A stretch of DNA of 64,000 nt, taken from Montifringilla adamsi. Lineage: Eukaryota > Chordata > Aves > Passeriformes > Passeridae. Positions 1 to 13,383 of this stretch are shown one piece after another. The stretch lies in the NCBI GenBank assembly GCA_017590115.1, contig JAGGNK010011225.1, positions 4,713,161 through 4,777,160 on the forward strand, read 5' to 3'. The notes beneath the pieces were generated by a model. That model was not told the DNA's origin. It made no database searches and saw only the letters and a list, made by a program, of their open reading frames with translations. Position 1 is the first letter of the stretch. The number at the start of each line of letters is the position of its first letter. The translations under genes were made by a program, and so were the position numbers.

Positions 1-1298
1 TAATAACAGCTCAAGGTTCAAAATTGTTGAACAGGACCACTACAAACATAATCGACAAGTGGAAGAGCAGAACTTGCTGCCAAGGTCCCCATCAAGCAAA
101 GACATATTTGTGCCTTGTAATCCAGTTAGATAAGTGATAAGAATTGCTTTTAATTTGTCATACAATTCAAAAGTAAAAAAAAGATGTTGTGTTGCGGAAG
201 TGAGTTTCTACATATTCATGTAAAGTTCAGTGCACTGGTTTCATAGGCAGAACTTGGCATTAAGCACAGAGACACAGCTGTGTGCTTGCAGTTGGGAGGC
301 ACAGCTCATGCACTTTCCATTTTCTGAAGTTTGCATCTCCAGCACTTTGTGAAAATAATCTTTGGGGGTTTTTTCTTAGTAATTAAATATTGAACTTTTA
401 TCCTTTGAAAAAAAAACCAAACTAGGATAGAGTAAGTAACTTTAATAGCTACTTAGATCATTTCCCTTTGAGTACTTAATTGGTTTCAACCTAGATATAT
501 CTATCTCAAATAGCAGAGCAACTCTGATAACTATTTCATTGCTTAATTCTCATGTCTCTAGACAGACTAATTAGAGATAAATAGATTTTTCTCATGACAA
601 AACAGATCAAATTGACTCTCTCCTAAGAATATCAAGTGTTTCGTAGTAACGTAACATTAGTAGTGGACATATGAGGCCTTTTAACAAAGACATAAAATAT
701 TTTAATTGAAGTAATAATATAGGTTCAGTAAATATCAGTGTGCTTTCTAGCTATGCTCTGTAGCACAGCTTACACTTTGCTACTTTTTGTGCTCAGAAGT
801 TTCTTGTCTAAATTAGTATTGCATATTTTGTAACTGTTTCAGCCCATTCAGTATTTGTCAATAATTGAAAATTGGTTTGAGGAATTAATCACAAAGAATT
901 TTGGAATCTTTGAAGAATGCTTGGCCATTCCTAAAAATATTTTAACTTATGCTTTAACTTTTTCTTTTTGATGGGGTTTCTTTTGGGGAGGGGGTGGGGG
1001 GAGGGGAATTTTTTTTGTTAATTAAACTTTTTATATTGAGTTTGGGATATTGAGTTCAGTGGAGGAACAAGGCAAAACCATTTGACATGACTGTTCTTCA
1101 ATAAGCAGAAGTATTAATACTACTTCTGATAATCCCTAGCCCTGTGTGAGTGGATGTGAAGTCACTGAGGAACAGAAAATTTACTGTTGCTAAGAACTGC
1201 CTTTACATATGTGCATCTTTAAGCTGAAAATTCACTTGGGTTGTATTTTACCTGCTTTGGCAATTGTGTTTTTAACATTTGCTTTTATTTTCTTCTAG
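1..1298 (+). other. ADCY2: ADCY2 intron, 3' part
   Basis: This is AT-rich intronic sequence ending in a pyrimidine-rich tract (ttttcttctag) just before the first exon in the window. It contains a strong G-quadruplex motif at 985-1006. I see no repeat family, no open frame and no RNA gene in it. Confidence 0.85.
985..1006 (+). other. G-quadruplex motif, four G-runs with single-base loops
   Basis: Four runs of 4, 5, 6 and 4 guanines are separated by single A, T and A bases. One-base loops give the most stable parallel G-quadruplexes known. The motif is on the coding strand, so it is also present in the ADCY2 pre-mRNA, 292 bases before the exon at 1299. A fifth GGGG lies at 973-976. Confidence 0.8.
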
Positions 1299-1396
1299 TA
1301 TCGAGCAACAACTCTGCCTGCATTCAAGTATTATGTGACTTGTGCCTGTCTCATATTCTTCTGCATTTTTGTTGTACAGATTCTGGTGTTGCCAAA
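1299..1396 (+). CDS. ADCY2: ADCY2 exon: end of C1b and TM7
   Basis: The frame opens with YRATTLPAFKYYV and runs into a hydrophobic helix (CACLIFFCIFVVQILVL), which is TM7, the start of the second six-helix membrane cassette. The acceptor is ttctag at 1293-1298 and the donor is GTAAGT at 1397. The 98-bp length leaves two bases of a split lysine codon, completed by the next exon, giving VLPKTS across the junction. Confidence 0.95.
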
Positions 1397-4058
1397 GTAA
1401 GTGATATTTAATGTGTACTTATTCCTATATATATTTGCTCATTAGTGTAAAAAAAATATATATATAAGTAAAAAAAATTGTAATTGTTACTTTACATATG
1501 TCAATTCATGGAAATTAAATTAAACAGAAAAGACCAGGGATTTCAGCCAATTTTCAAAGTTAGGCTTCTTTCTAATTTTAAACACTCTCAATAGTGTTAT
1601 GTCAAACATTAGTAAAAATTCTTTATTCATTTTAGTTTCTCTTTTTGTATTTAAAAATAATTTAAAAATAATAATGTGACAGTTGGACATTAGAGTGAGA
1701 CAAAATGGATTATAGAGTTGGCACTGTGATAAATCACTGTATTTAAATTATGACTATGATAATGCTGCTACACTGAGTATGGAAACAGAGCATTAATAAC
1801 CATAAAGTGTACATTATAAAATTAATTTTGGAATATTAAAATCCATTTCTGGAATAAATCTTTCTATCAGAATTTATACATTATGAGATGATTTATATTT
1901 GTACTTGTTGTAGAAAGGCTGAAAACTGAAGACAATTTCAATATAGGATGTTTTATTAGACTTCTTAAAATTAAATTTTGTGGTTGATTGTTTACACAGT
2001 GAAAAGTTGGGTTTTGTTTTATAGCAATTGTTTCTAAAGCAAACACTTCATGTTCCCTGTCATATAGTAATTCTTAACTCATAATCCTTTCTCCTGTAAA
2101 GTAATTTCAAGATTATTATTTATAACCACGGTTGTGTGATTGGTCTTATTCTAGTAGTATTTACTCACATTTTAATTAAAAGCCAGAAGGAAGTGTTAGG
2201 AAATTATAGATTGACTTTCCGTACTGCAGACTTATAACATGTATAAAGTTTTATGGACTTCTATTCAGATGTTACAGCAGCAGTTTTCCAGCAAATTTCT
2301 CAAATGGAGGCACAAAGCAAGGGACACTCTTCCAAGAATTCAGCAGTATCCTGCACATGTTTGAGTGTGACTTGGGGCATTATTAAAAATATGAAATTAA
2401 GACATGGTAAATTTTATTTTACAAGCTCATACTGTATTTTGATAAGTAATATAATAAATTCAAGGAAACTCATGTTTTGCCACATCCCAAAAGCCAAAGG
2501 TGGATCTTACTGCTCCCAGCCAGCAGTATGATTTTTTTTGTTTTTATTTTAGTAATGAATATTAGTCTAGATTTATCATCTCTCTTACATGTTTTCAGAC
2601 ATTAATTTTGCTCTATCCTTACTATGTTGCTTAAACCAATTCTTTATCTCATTAAAATCGATCAGAATATCAGTGAACTCTAGGGAGCTGTATTCAGCTA
2701 AGGCAAATATCCTCCAACTTGCTGGTATTTCTGGTATTTCTAACGTCAGAGCAAAAGACACTTACTAATGCTTTGTCATTTTCATTACCAAAATGTTAAG
2801 TGTCTTATGTTCCTTTTATAGGGCTGCATATTAAATTGTAAAAGCAAAAGTGTAAAATCAGGTATTACCAACATTAACAGTATTCAGCTTCAGGTGGTCT
2901 GTGGATTGTTTTAATAGATGCTAAAATGGAAGACAGAAAGGCAAGGTATTATACCGGCACCTGCATCTTTTCTAGAAAATTGGGAGCATTGCAAGTTAAA
3001 AACAACAACAAAAACAAAAGCTGAAAAACCACCAGCATATGTAGTCATCACAAATGCAACATAAATTGAACATACTCTGATGCTGCAAATGTTATTTCCT
3101 ACTAAAATTCTATCTACCCTTTTTGTTTTCTTGCAAAAGTTCTCCAGGACTTTTAAATGGTGGTCTAATGAAGACAGGGAGATGAACTAAATCTGTCACT
3201 GGGTTTTATTGATTCACTATTCCATTAATCTGGTTTTGCAGTAGTGTAATATCATTGATTTCTGTGCAGGCACACAGCCTGCTACTTAAAAGTAGATTTG
3301 GAGATATTTGAAGATGGATAACATCCAGCAAGTTGCAAGTACTAAATAATTTCTTCAAGATCACCAGACATTTTTTCAAGGCTGGAAAAATTTATTAATG
3401 TCTTAATTTTCTTGGGGTCAGTAAAGTAATGTGGTGTTTTAATAACAAGCTTTATGCAAAGTGGTAATTATAAATTTAATCAAGAAAACGATATCTTGGG
3501 GTGAAATATATGATGAGGAGTAGGTTTTCATTGGCATTAAATGAAAGCAAATCTTTATCACTACATTTCCTTGGAACAGGCCTGCTCTAGTAGCTCTCTA
3601 GAATTCTTGGTTTACCAAGTGAGAGAAGTATGCCTATTAATTCACAGCAACCCTATACTCTTTATTTAAGCAAACAGAATTGGTACTAGCATGGAATTGT
3701 TAGCATTGGTTTTTTGGAATACAGACTGGTGAATTGATGAAACTATATTTCTATTGAACAGGAGATACTTCTTGTAGTATTCAAGTAAGGGATTGTATTT
3801 AGGCTACATTTAAGATTCTTCCCAAGTCTTCACTCTCTGAGGCCATTGTGTTCAAAAAACTATGTCTTTTTTTCCTGAGTCCTGCCAAACTAACAGGCAT
3901 GGTTAGGAGGCCTTCACATTATACTTTTGATCAGGCACAACTGAATTTCTTCATAGGAGAGGTAGTACTCAGAAAGTTTGTCCGAAAGCAGGCACAGAAG
4001 ATATGAGATGGTATAAGTGAAAGGAAACCATTATTACTAGCTATTTTTCTTCTGTATT

Positions 4059-4076
4059 CAAACAAACAAACAAACA
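4059..4076. repeat. (CAAA)n microsatellite
   Basis: About 4.5 uninterrupted copies of CAAA within the intron. Confidence 0.85.
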
Positions 4077-5679
4077 CCAACAATTCAACTGAAATTATAA
4101 AACTGAACTGATACTGTTTTAACATTGAAATTGCCATACGGTCTCCATAGCTATTGAATCTTTTGATGGCTTAGGGAAAGTATCAGTGCCTTTAAGAAAT
4201 AAATAGCTACTATTAGATACCAAAAAAGTCTGAATTCAGTATTGGCTTGTGTAATTGTCAGTTGCAGTGGCTTCATTGTGATTTTATCACCTCAAGAGAA
4301 TTTGCAGTCCTATCACTCAGAACATGGATAACAATTATCTACAAGCTAAGGAAATTCTCTGCATTAAAGGACATGTGCCGAAAGTCACATCTTTTCCTAA
4401 AAGTTACAAAATTGTAGGAAAAAAACACATTCTTTTCTGCATTTTTCAGTATCTTTATCTTCACCAATAAATTTCTGGTTTTCAGTAAATAGTTACCAAT
4501 GAGATATACATAAATATAATTTTTTTCCAATCTCGTACCACTGATAAAAATGAATTGTCCAAAGCAGATATTTCCTAATGAAACCAGAAAAATGCATGTG
4601 TAGCTAAGATCATTGATTATTTAGACATGGAGCCACCTGAAGCTTGAAAAGTTCTCCTATTGTTTCCTCACTTTTAAACTGTCCCTCTGTTGTTTATGGT
4701 CAAGGGTTGTCCTCTTTGGGTTTCTGGTGGAGTACTGTAGCAGAGAGCAGAATGAGGTCATTCCCTGGAGCATAGAAGAGGCAGGTAAAAACTTACCTGG
4801 CTTATGCAATTTCAGGTGCTCCTCTGACTAAATATTTTGCCCAAATCTGCCAATGCAATGCATTTGGTAACTCTACACAACAAAAGCAAGGTTAGTGTAC
4901 TGTAAAGACCTGTACTGGTTTTCTAATGTTTCAGCGACAAGAAAGAAATCATATTATGGCTTTCCTATGGTCATTGCCTCAAATGAGACTTGTTTATGGT
5001 GGCACTTAATTTTTAGCATTTGGCTTGTCTTCATAGTGTTTTCAGCCCACTTCTTTCCTTCTAGGAGCAGCATGAAACTATTTTGCCTTCACTTAAGTGA
5101 AACAGAATTCTTGCTCTTCCCAGAAAAGAAGGGTGTATGGGGAACAAAAATACTACCGGGTTTTTTTCTCTGTTTTCACCACTCAAATCTGGATTTTAAG
5201 ATACCACTTTCTATTACCTTCCGTCTTTTTCTCTTTGTCCTGTTCACCTTGCTGTGTAATTCTTGTGCTCCCTCAATAACATCATTGATTATGTGAAGCT
5301 GCTACAAAGACCTTTTGTTCTTGCCTGTTGCCCAGGAGATTAAGTACTCTTTGTATAAGCTCTCTTTATGCCATGTTAATTTTATTTCCCTTGCTCTCCA
5401 GTTTCTCCAGCATCTTCATTTCTTCTGCTAAAAGGATGCACTCCAAACTTGACTGATAAGGCTGTTCTTGTGTTGAGTCATTTCTTAAGATGTGGCGGCC
5501 CCTTTCTTGTATTCTTCATTTCAGAGAAAGAATAGTTATATTTTGAAATGGAGGAAAGGTTCTTTGCATGTTAATTAAGGACATATAAGATTGGAGGTGT
5601 TTATACATATGTAAAAAATGAACCTGTTTCTTTTCTAACTGGCTTTGTTTTTAGTTTCCTAGTTTTTGGGGGTTTTTTT

Positions 5680-5695
5680 TGTTGTTGTTGTTGTT
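5680..5695. repeat. (GTT)n microsatellite
   Basis: About five copies of GTT following a run of T; simple intronic repeat. Confidence 0.85.
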
Positions 5696-7077
5696 TGTCT
5701 TTCATGTCTTCTGTTGCTTATGAGATTTTCAATTAGTAGAAACTAGTTTTAATGCTCTGATGTACAGCTTATTTTCTCAGTCGCAAAAATCTTGAAGAAC
5801 ATGTATTCATAAGCAATAATGATCATCAAAAGACTTTTTAAAGAAATATTATTTCATGATTAATATATGTTATGAATTGCCAGTTGTTTGTTTTTCATCA
5901 GCTGTGCTGATGCAGCCCAAAATCTGATGATTAATATTTAATATATAACAAGTTCTCTGAATGATTGGCAGGGAAGCTCATCAGTTACTCTCCAAAATGC
6001 TTTTAATGGCATCAGATTGGTTGGTGATGTTAATGCTTTTTTGTTATTTCTTGAAAATATGTTGTATAACACTGTTGTTAAAACAGATGAAAATGTTTCT
6101 TAATATTTCTTGCATATAATGTCTGATAAAGTAAGATGTTTGCAGAGGCTCAAAGGAGTTTAGAAATATTTTTTAATTCTGTAAAAGTGTCAAATCTGGG
6201 GTTAAACCTGAAAGCAGGTACTCAGGTGAGGGACTTCATGACTGCATCTGGCTCCCATGCTTAAACAACACAGTTGATCCAGAGCTTCTGTTCTTCTCTT
6301 GGCATTCATTAAACACAATTGGGTTCCACAGATCTTTCCCTAGGCAGATGTGCTGAGAAGCTCTCACATGGTGCCTGACGGAGCAATTATGCTCTACTGT
6401 GGTATTCCTATAGAGAGATTTCCACGTTTGCAGAATGAATGAATGAGGGAATGAATGAAGGAACGCACAGATTGTTACTGAATCCCTGTTTACTGAGTAT
6501 CCGGGGGTGCTGCTTTGGCTAGACCTTCCTATATATAACAGAGAAGAAAAGGATGAACAGTAGCACCGAGTAAGGGGAATCAGCATCACAGATATTGCAG
6601 CTTCTGCTGAAAATAGGCATCACTGACCTGTGCAGTTTTCTGCCTTTTAGGGATGAATGTACACCACCAGCAAGTTTATTTTGTTGTCTATTAGGCTCTT
6701 TTATTATTATAAAATCAACGACAAAAAACAGAAGCAGCAAGCATCCTCTTTAATACAGGCTTCTTAAAGTTAAAACAAAACTAAGCATTGTTTCTCTTAA
6801 TATACTCTGTTTTTATAAGTGTGGAAATTATTAGCTTCTCATGTTTATAACTTTGCAAGTCAGAAGTAATTTAATTCAAGCATTCCTGAATTGAGAAAAT
6901 GGCAGGGGAAATGCCTGTCATTTGGGTGAGGGTTTGAATTGGTTTTCCATGGTATTGATGTTTGGAAGTTGCAGCTTGTACATAGTACTTTTTCATATCA
7001 TCAGTATTATAGACAAAGAAATGTCATGTTACAAATGTGTAACCAAGAAATTAATACCTGTTTTTCTTTTCTCCTAG

Positions 7078-7162
7078 AACATCTATTCTTGGAATTTCAT
7101 TTGGGGCTGCATTTCTCTTTCTTTCCTTCATTTTGTTTATCTGTTTCGCTGGACAGCTTTTG
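7078..7162 (+). CDS. ADCY2: ADCY2 exon: TM8
   Basis: This 85-bp exon completes the split lysine codon and encodes TSILGISFGAAFLFL followed by SFILFICFAGQLL, the TM8 hairpin of the second membrane cassette. The acceptor is ctcctag at 7071-7077 and the donor is GTAGGT at 7163. It ends in phase 0. Confidence 0.95.
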
Positions 7163-8793
7163 GTAGGTATTCAAGGAAATCTAATCCATTAGTTGATGGT
7201 TTCTTTAAAATAACATGTTCTGATTTTGCCAAGTCACTCTGCCTTTGCAGAGTACCAGTTAAAAGGAAAAGGATTCATACTCAGGCTTCTGTGGACATTA
7301 TTTTGTCCATGTTGCTTTTCTGTAAAATGTCCTGATTTATCTGAAAAGCCAGTTCTGATTTATCAGAAAATGCCAATGCAGTGGTTGTCTGTATCAACAC
7401 TAATATTCTGTTTCTCATATGAAACTGGATCATCTGAGAGGTTTTCATTATTGTTTGATAGATTGCCTTTTCAAATTTTTTTTTGCTATTGTGCCTACAG
7501 GAGGTGACTCATCTTATGATTGCTTTAATTTGCAGGACTGTGTATTTGTTTAAGTATTGTATAAGACCATTTTCTGAGTTTAAAGAATATTTCACCATAA
7601 CAATTTTGTTTGAAATATAAAAATGCTTTAGTAAATTTCCAGTTTTGTCACTGTGTGGTCCAGGTGTTATTATAATACCTATTAGTGTATGTAATATTAT
7701 GCTGAATTTAAGAATTTAATTCACTATTTGAGCAAACCATTCTGCCTTTCAGCATGTCCCCCTTTCAGTTCTCAAACAGATCCAACACAGAACTCCATCT
7801 ATAATAAGGATAAAGAGTTTCAGGATTTGTAAGAAAGTGAATGCAATCTGCATATGGCATCCCCACTTCTCCTTCTCTGCCTTTGCATAAACTCACATAG
7901 AGAAAATGAAAGATCTTTTATAAAAAACGCACATGGGAAAGACAATTACTTCAGTATGCAATAAAACAGTATGACAAGGTAGTTAAAGAAAAAAACAGAG
8001 GAAGTAGGTTTTCTTCTCTTGTGAGTCTTGTAATTAACTAGGACATGTTTTTAAGAAAATATAATTAATATACATTTCAGTTACCTTTCCAATAAGTTAG
8101 GGATGCTGCCACTGCTCAGGAATTAATCTGAAATATAATGCAACGATGTTCTTAAATATTTTTAATCATTAGAGTGAGGTCTTAGAGGTATTGCTATTAC
8201 TTAACAGCAAAAATTCATTCTCATGTAATGTTATACTTGACTTCTCTTTGTTATTGACAGTAATTTGAGAGTAAAATGATGAAGTCAGAGTACTACTCTT
8301 GAATAAGCAGATTTCTTTAAAAAATCCTTCAAAAAAAAGCCAGCCTTTTCCAGTAGGAAAAAGAGGTGCTAATGAAATGGTATCAGGAAATGCTGGCACA
8401 TAAATTCTCCTGGGGCTTTTATTTATAGTGTTACTTAGGAGGAATACAAATACATTTTTCTGCATTTAAAGGGATGGCTAAGCAATATTCCAAGTCAGAG
8501 TTGAAGAATTGTGCCACTTGAATAATATCTAACACCTATTTTCAATGCCTTTTTGCCCATGTCACATAAGTACTGTAAAAAATGTAAATTGAAATGGAGA
8601 TCTATTGTTGCATTTCTGATGACTTGCCAGTTGTCATGTTCTAACCTAAACAACTTGAAAAGGAGTTATTTGTGTCCATGTCTTTGTGAGTTCAGCTGCT
8701 CTAATACAGAAACCGTGCTGCTAAGAAGATTTCAGAAAGTTATGACCATAGTTGGTGCAGTGTTGTCTTTCCCCCATGTGCATGGATGTAGTT

Positions 8794-8834
8794 CTTAAGG
8801 TGACAAGAACCCACCTTAAGGTGACAAGAACCCA
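8794..8834. repeat. 20-bp direct duplication, 1-bp spacer
   Basis: The 20-mer cttaaggtgacaagaaccca occurs twice, identically, at 8794-8813 and 8815-8834. The absence of any difference suggests a recent duplication or a variable-number locus. Confidence 0.9.
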
Positions 8835-9357
8835 AGTCTTCCCCACAAGGTGGGAAACAGCTAACAAAACAAGCAATAGGTTTTCCTTTCCCTTGTTCTC
8901 TCCCTAAGATTTCTTCCTTTGTGTCAAAATCCAAGCATTGTTTTGCAGCTTTAACCACAGTGACACCCTATGTTATATTTTGGTAGCATATTTATTGCAC
9001 TATCTGACCCATCACTGTAAATGGGTTGTTTTAGAAGAAAAAGTCTAAAATTTCAAAGAAACCAATATTGATATCTGAGTTTTCACACAACAGTGACACT
9101 GTTAACAGAAATCAGGCTTTATCATCCTAAGGCTGAATAGGTTTGGGTTTGTTTGGGGTTTTTTCATGCCTCTTTTTCTAAAGAGGTACATTTTGGATTC
9201 CTTTACAGAAGGCATGCAGTAAATGTGGATTTGCTCGTGTGTACATGCAATTGCACACAATTACAAGAGTTTAAAAACACCAAATATCTCATCTAAAAAT
9301 GCACCAAAAAGCCCAATAATTTTTTGTGCCTGTCTGATCCTGAGAGATGAAATGTGG

Positions 9358-9985
9358 TGAGTTAGCTACAGGCCAGGCACTCACCAGCTGCTCACCCACT
9401 CTGCCTCACTCAGAAGGATGGGGTAGGAAAATACAATGAGAAAGCTCATGGCTTGATATAAGGCAGGGAGATCACTGACTAATTATTTTCAGAGAAAATG
9501 CAGACTGAATTTGGGGATAATTGATGTAATTTATTGCCAATTAGGATAGATTGGCGTTGTAAGAAACAAAAACAAACATTAAAGCCACACCATTACGCCT
9601 CCCTTTCCCAAATTTACCTTTACTCCTCTGTTCCAGAGTCCTCTACCTTCTGTCAACCAGTACAAGCAGGGGAGAGTGGCTGGTGCATAGACATTTCTCT
9701 CTGCTGCTTCTTCCTTTCCCAGTTCCACCCTACTCAATTTTCAGGACTCCACAGGCTGCAATTCCTTCAGGAACATCACCTGCTCCAGCACAGGTCTTCC
9801 ATGAGCTGCGGTGCAGTCATCTGCTCCAGCATGGAGTGCCTGCTCCTCCACCTTGGGGTTCCCTCTTCTGTTTCTCTCTTTGTGTTCCCTCCTCCTCTCT
9901 TCTTCCCTCCCATTTTGGGCTTACCCTTGCCCTGGTGTTCCCAAGGCGCCCAGCCAGGCCTGGGTCTCACCACCAACCTGAGCAC
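9358..9985 (-). mobile_element. Avian LTR-like interspersed repeat, copy A, diverged
   Basis: The block starts gttagctacaggccaggcac and continues through a pyrimidine-rich stretch with recurring CTGCTCC-AGCA and CTGCAG-type motifs. I recognise it as a common bird interspersed repeat, probably an ERV LTR, in reverse orientation to the copy at 56520-57237. The copies are diverged and I judged similarity by eye. It produces spurious plus-strand open frames (9534-10013 and 9683-10360). The right border is uncertain. Confidence 0.6.
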
Positions 9986-12644
9986 CAGAACATGTTACAA
10001 AAACTTGCAGTAGCAGTCAAATATTTACAGGACTCTTACAAGATTTACAGAGTGGGACCTGAAATGCCAGTAAAGACAGCAAAATCTAAGTTCAGTTTAG
10101 CTCACCTGGGTATCACTGTGTTATATGTGCTTGTCTTAGTACTTTTGACACTTTGCACTCTCAGTCTTCACCTATTACAAATGGCTCTAACCACCACAGA
10201 AAGTCCCACAAAAACCAACACTGAACAAATTTCTCTGTATGATTTTCATTTCATTGGCAAAACAAAACAAAAAAAAATCAAAAAAAACTCAATCCAGATT
10301 GTAATGCTAAAATTACTAGCTCTTATGGAATTTAATTGTAATATTGTAAGAAGAGATTAATGCTCACTGTTTCAATTTGAGTTTATTGATTCTGCTGTTC
10401 AGCGGCACTGCAGCATGGCCCAGCTCAGTCTGGGTGAAGTGATTATTCAGCCATTAGAGAAGAACAGGAATTTTTCCATCAAATGGTGCAGCACTGTAGT
10501 AGCAGAAATAAGGAGGAGGTTTGAGACTTCCAGAGCCTGTCTTTTTTGCATCCCCTGCGGGTTTTGGGCCGAGGGTGGGGAGAGCTGACAGTTCTCACAG
10601 AAACAGTAATTTGCCCATAGGCATTAAACCTTGCTCAATCCCAGCTAAAATGGCATATATCCTGAAACTTGAAAGGAATTTATACGTTCTATGTTCTAAT
10701 TACTTTTTCATGCCTATTAAATTTTTTTATGGTTTTTTGTTTTTTGGATAGTCAGAGTATTCAGAGATACTCATAGTCTTAAAGATTATGAATATTTTTG
10801 GTCATAAAGATCCTTTTTGTCTTATTCTTTCATATTTTAAATGTAGGCCCTTCTTTTTAGTTAACTTTGAATATTTTCTTTGAATTTCCCTTGAGGCATT
10901 TCTTTCCCAGATGGAGGAATAGAGGACAGTGATTGTCCTTTAGCTCAGGTATTTTCTGTGTCTCTTCTCTTTATCTTCTTAAAGTACAGATGAGTTCATA
11001 GAATGCATGTGAAATGCCTCAGACCTGGTAAGTGTTAGATGTGTTTTACCTCCTGCTGTGAACGCAAGGAAGCAATCATCTGGTACCTAAATGATACATT
11101 GCAAAATATAGTGCATTCAGTGGGAAAAAACCACACTAAGCATGTGAAGGAAAGATCTTTGGGGTAGCTGGGGTAGCTGGCCAGAGAAGTATTAATCTCA
11201 AGCAGATGTTCTTTATGCATTGGTGCAAGTACTGTCCAAAAATCTATTTGCATTACCTGGGACATACATGCACTTAATTGATGTGACATTCTCTTTGTGC
11301 CAGTAACATTTTATTATTATGAAATGGTTTTTTTGCTGCATATGTTTATACCTTGCAAACTTGTTTGACTACTTAAGTTAACAGAGAAGATAGAAGTAAT
11401 GTCATCTCATCTGGGCATGTCTATAGTCTCTCTTAGATGCCCAATTGAATAATGGAATTAGAAGAACACAATACCAACAGAACCACCAGCAGAAAATAAC
11501 TGGATTCACAGTTGAGAAAGATGGTCTCATTTGAGGTTACTGAAGTCTCTGACAAAGGGCAGGCAGTATAAGAGCCCTGTTCCTACTAGAGGAGAGCACG
11601 TTATTTACACCACATCACTGCTTACAGAGTGATCTTTACCTTTTTTTGCAGGGCTTTGTATTTCATTCTAAAGCAATTGGCATTGGTACTTAGGTACAGT
11701 CATAACTACTGTGTACACATAAGATAATTAAAAGCTCTCTAAGGAGGGGAATGTCAGCACCAGCACTACTTGGAAATTATTTCCAGTCTGGAATTTTACC
11801 TTTGAAATTAGTGTCTTTTAATGCAGGTGTAGATGAAAGATCTAGGCCCTTTAGTTTCTTCAATAGTGAGGCTTTGCCTGTAAATGAAGATTAAAACAGG
11901 GATGTTTAGGCAAGGAAAACCTAAAGAGGCCCTTTGGCACCTACAACAGGGTCCATGAAAGATGGTCCATGGAAGAGGCTCATCAATCCTTAAAGTCATT
12001 CTGATGAGTCTCCAGCAGAGGCACTACAACAGCAAATCCATCACCAATTAGTTAAGTACCATGTTCAGACTTCAGGAATTGTTATAAGTGTACTGATTTC
12101 AGTAACAAAAATCCTTCTTTACTCAGCTTCTTGTGTTACCTATTTACAACATTAGTTACATGATTGAAGCCAGCTGAAGAATTTCCTGACTTGGTGAAAG
12201 CCACATTCTTTATGTCTGCTTTGCCAAAAATTCTCTTTTATCGCCTTTTTAAATCCAGCAATGTGTCTTTGCCCATGATGAGATTGTGAGTTAATTTCAA
12301 ATACCCAAGTTGCTTCTGAGTGTACAAACAATTTTTCCTATGATTACTAAAAAAGCAGAAAAGCAGAGAGCATCCAGATTCTTTTCAATGGTCTGTACAT
12401 GTATTACCTGAGAGCTGATACCCATGGTGTGCTAGTACTAGAATATGGGCTCAGATCAGAGCTCCTGTTGTGTGAGACAGGTTTTGGATGGTAGAATCTC
12501 ACTTGGAGATCGAGACTTGGCTGATGTAGAATGCAGCATTTGGAAATCCTTCCTCTACAGTTCAGTGCCTTGAGCATTGTCCTTAAAATGTCGTTCAGGT
12601 TTGATTCTTCTCAAAACCAGTGGATCTTTAAATATTTCCTGAGG

Positions 12645-12665
12645 AAAAAAAAAAAAAAAAAAAAA
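12645..12665 (+). repeat. Poly(A) tract, 21 bp
   Basis: An uninterrupted run of 21 adenines. No retroposed body with flanking duplications is evident upstream. Confidence 0.9.
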
Positions 12666-12791
12666 CCTTGATCGGAGGGACTGAGAACAACTTAAAGTAG
12701 CATATAACACAGTGATTGTATGTTTTCTTGAGTGAGGAAAACAGCACAGGAAGTGCGAGGACTGAACTCTCACTGTCTAAAGGTATATTTG

Positions 12792-12860
12792 TATTTACTG
12801 TTAGATATTTACTGTTGCTAGATATTTACTGTTGTTAGATATTTATCTATTATTAATTAC
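12792..12860. repeat. Short AT-rich minisatellite, 14-17 bp units
   Basis: Units beginning TATTTACTGTT and ending TAGA occur at 12792, 12806 and 12823, with a decayed fourth at 12840. The array lies 75-140 bp before the solo LTR. Confidence 0.8.
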
Positions 12861-12934
12861 CTATTATTAGTAGACATTTAGAATAGAGACTCGACAAGTT
12901 AAAGACCTTGTCAAGCCTCTATGGGGGGGGGAAA

Positions 12935-13383
12935 TGATGCCTTAAGTTTTAGCTTTCATATTTTTCAGATTCTGTACTGCCTTAGTGTGTGACTCTGAAC
13001 TTCATATAAAGTGTTAGCAAGTTCTCTTGACAACTTAGACAAAGCAATCCTTTTCCAGCCTGAGAACCAAGGACATAGTAACAGCTTCGGGCACAAAAAG
13101 TCTAAACAACAACAAAATGAGGAGAGCAATCTGGGAGGATGAGACTTCATAACCTGAAGCTGTAATTGGATAATTAACCCCAATATGTAAATAGACCAAA
13201 ACTTATAAAAGTGTGAAAACTCGTGACCTGTCATCCATTTGGATCCATCTTGGGTCCATCTTGGGTGAAGCCATGGCCGTGCACCTGTACTGCCTAAGGT
13301 GTAGGCACCTTCTAATAAATACCTACTTTATTCCTTCTTAACTCTGTCCAGCCTCTGCTCCAGATCAGACTCTCTAGGCATCA
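12935..13383 (+). mobile_element. Solo LTR of an endogenous retrovirus, + strand
   Basis: The 449-bp element begins TGATGCC and ends GGCATCA, a perfect 7-bp terminal inverted repeat in the TG...CA format of retroviral LTRs. It has a TATA-like TTATAAAA near 13203, an AATAAA at about 13315 and a pyrimidine-rich end resembling U5. There is no internal retroviral sequence on either side, so it is a solo LTR left by LTR-LTR recombination. I see no clear target-site duplication; the left flank is a run of nine G followed by AAA. The family is one I recognise as avian; the class (ERVK or ERVL) is not assigned. Confidence 0.8.

Larger units (their letters stand above)
1397..7077 (+). other. ADCY2: ADCY2 intron, 5.7 kb
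   Basis: AT-rich intron. It holds a (CAAA)n run at 4059-4076, a (GTT)n run at 5680-5695 and a degenerate GAAT-type run around 6430-6465. Open frames on both strands (for example 4895-5296 and 6236-6589) lack splice or codon-bias support. No mobile element recognised. Confidence 0.85.

Noticed and set aside
4895..5296. 133-codon + strand frame in an intron
   Set aside because: Phenylalanine/leucine/serine-rich translation of pyrimidine-rich DNA with no splice sites or family resemblance.
9534..10360. Open frames of 159 and 225 codons on the + strand
   Set aside because: They lie largely inside an LTR-like repeat, overlap each other in different frames, and show no domain or splice support.
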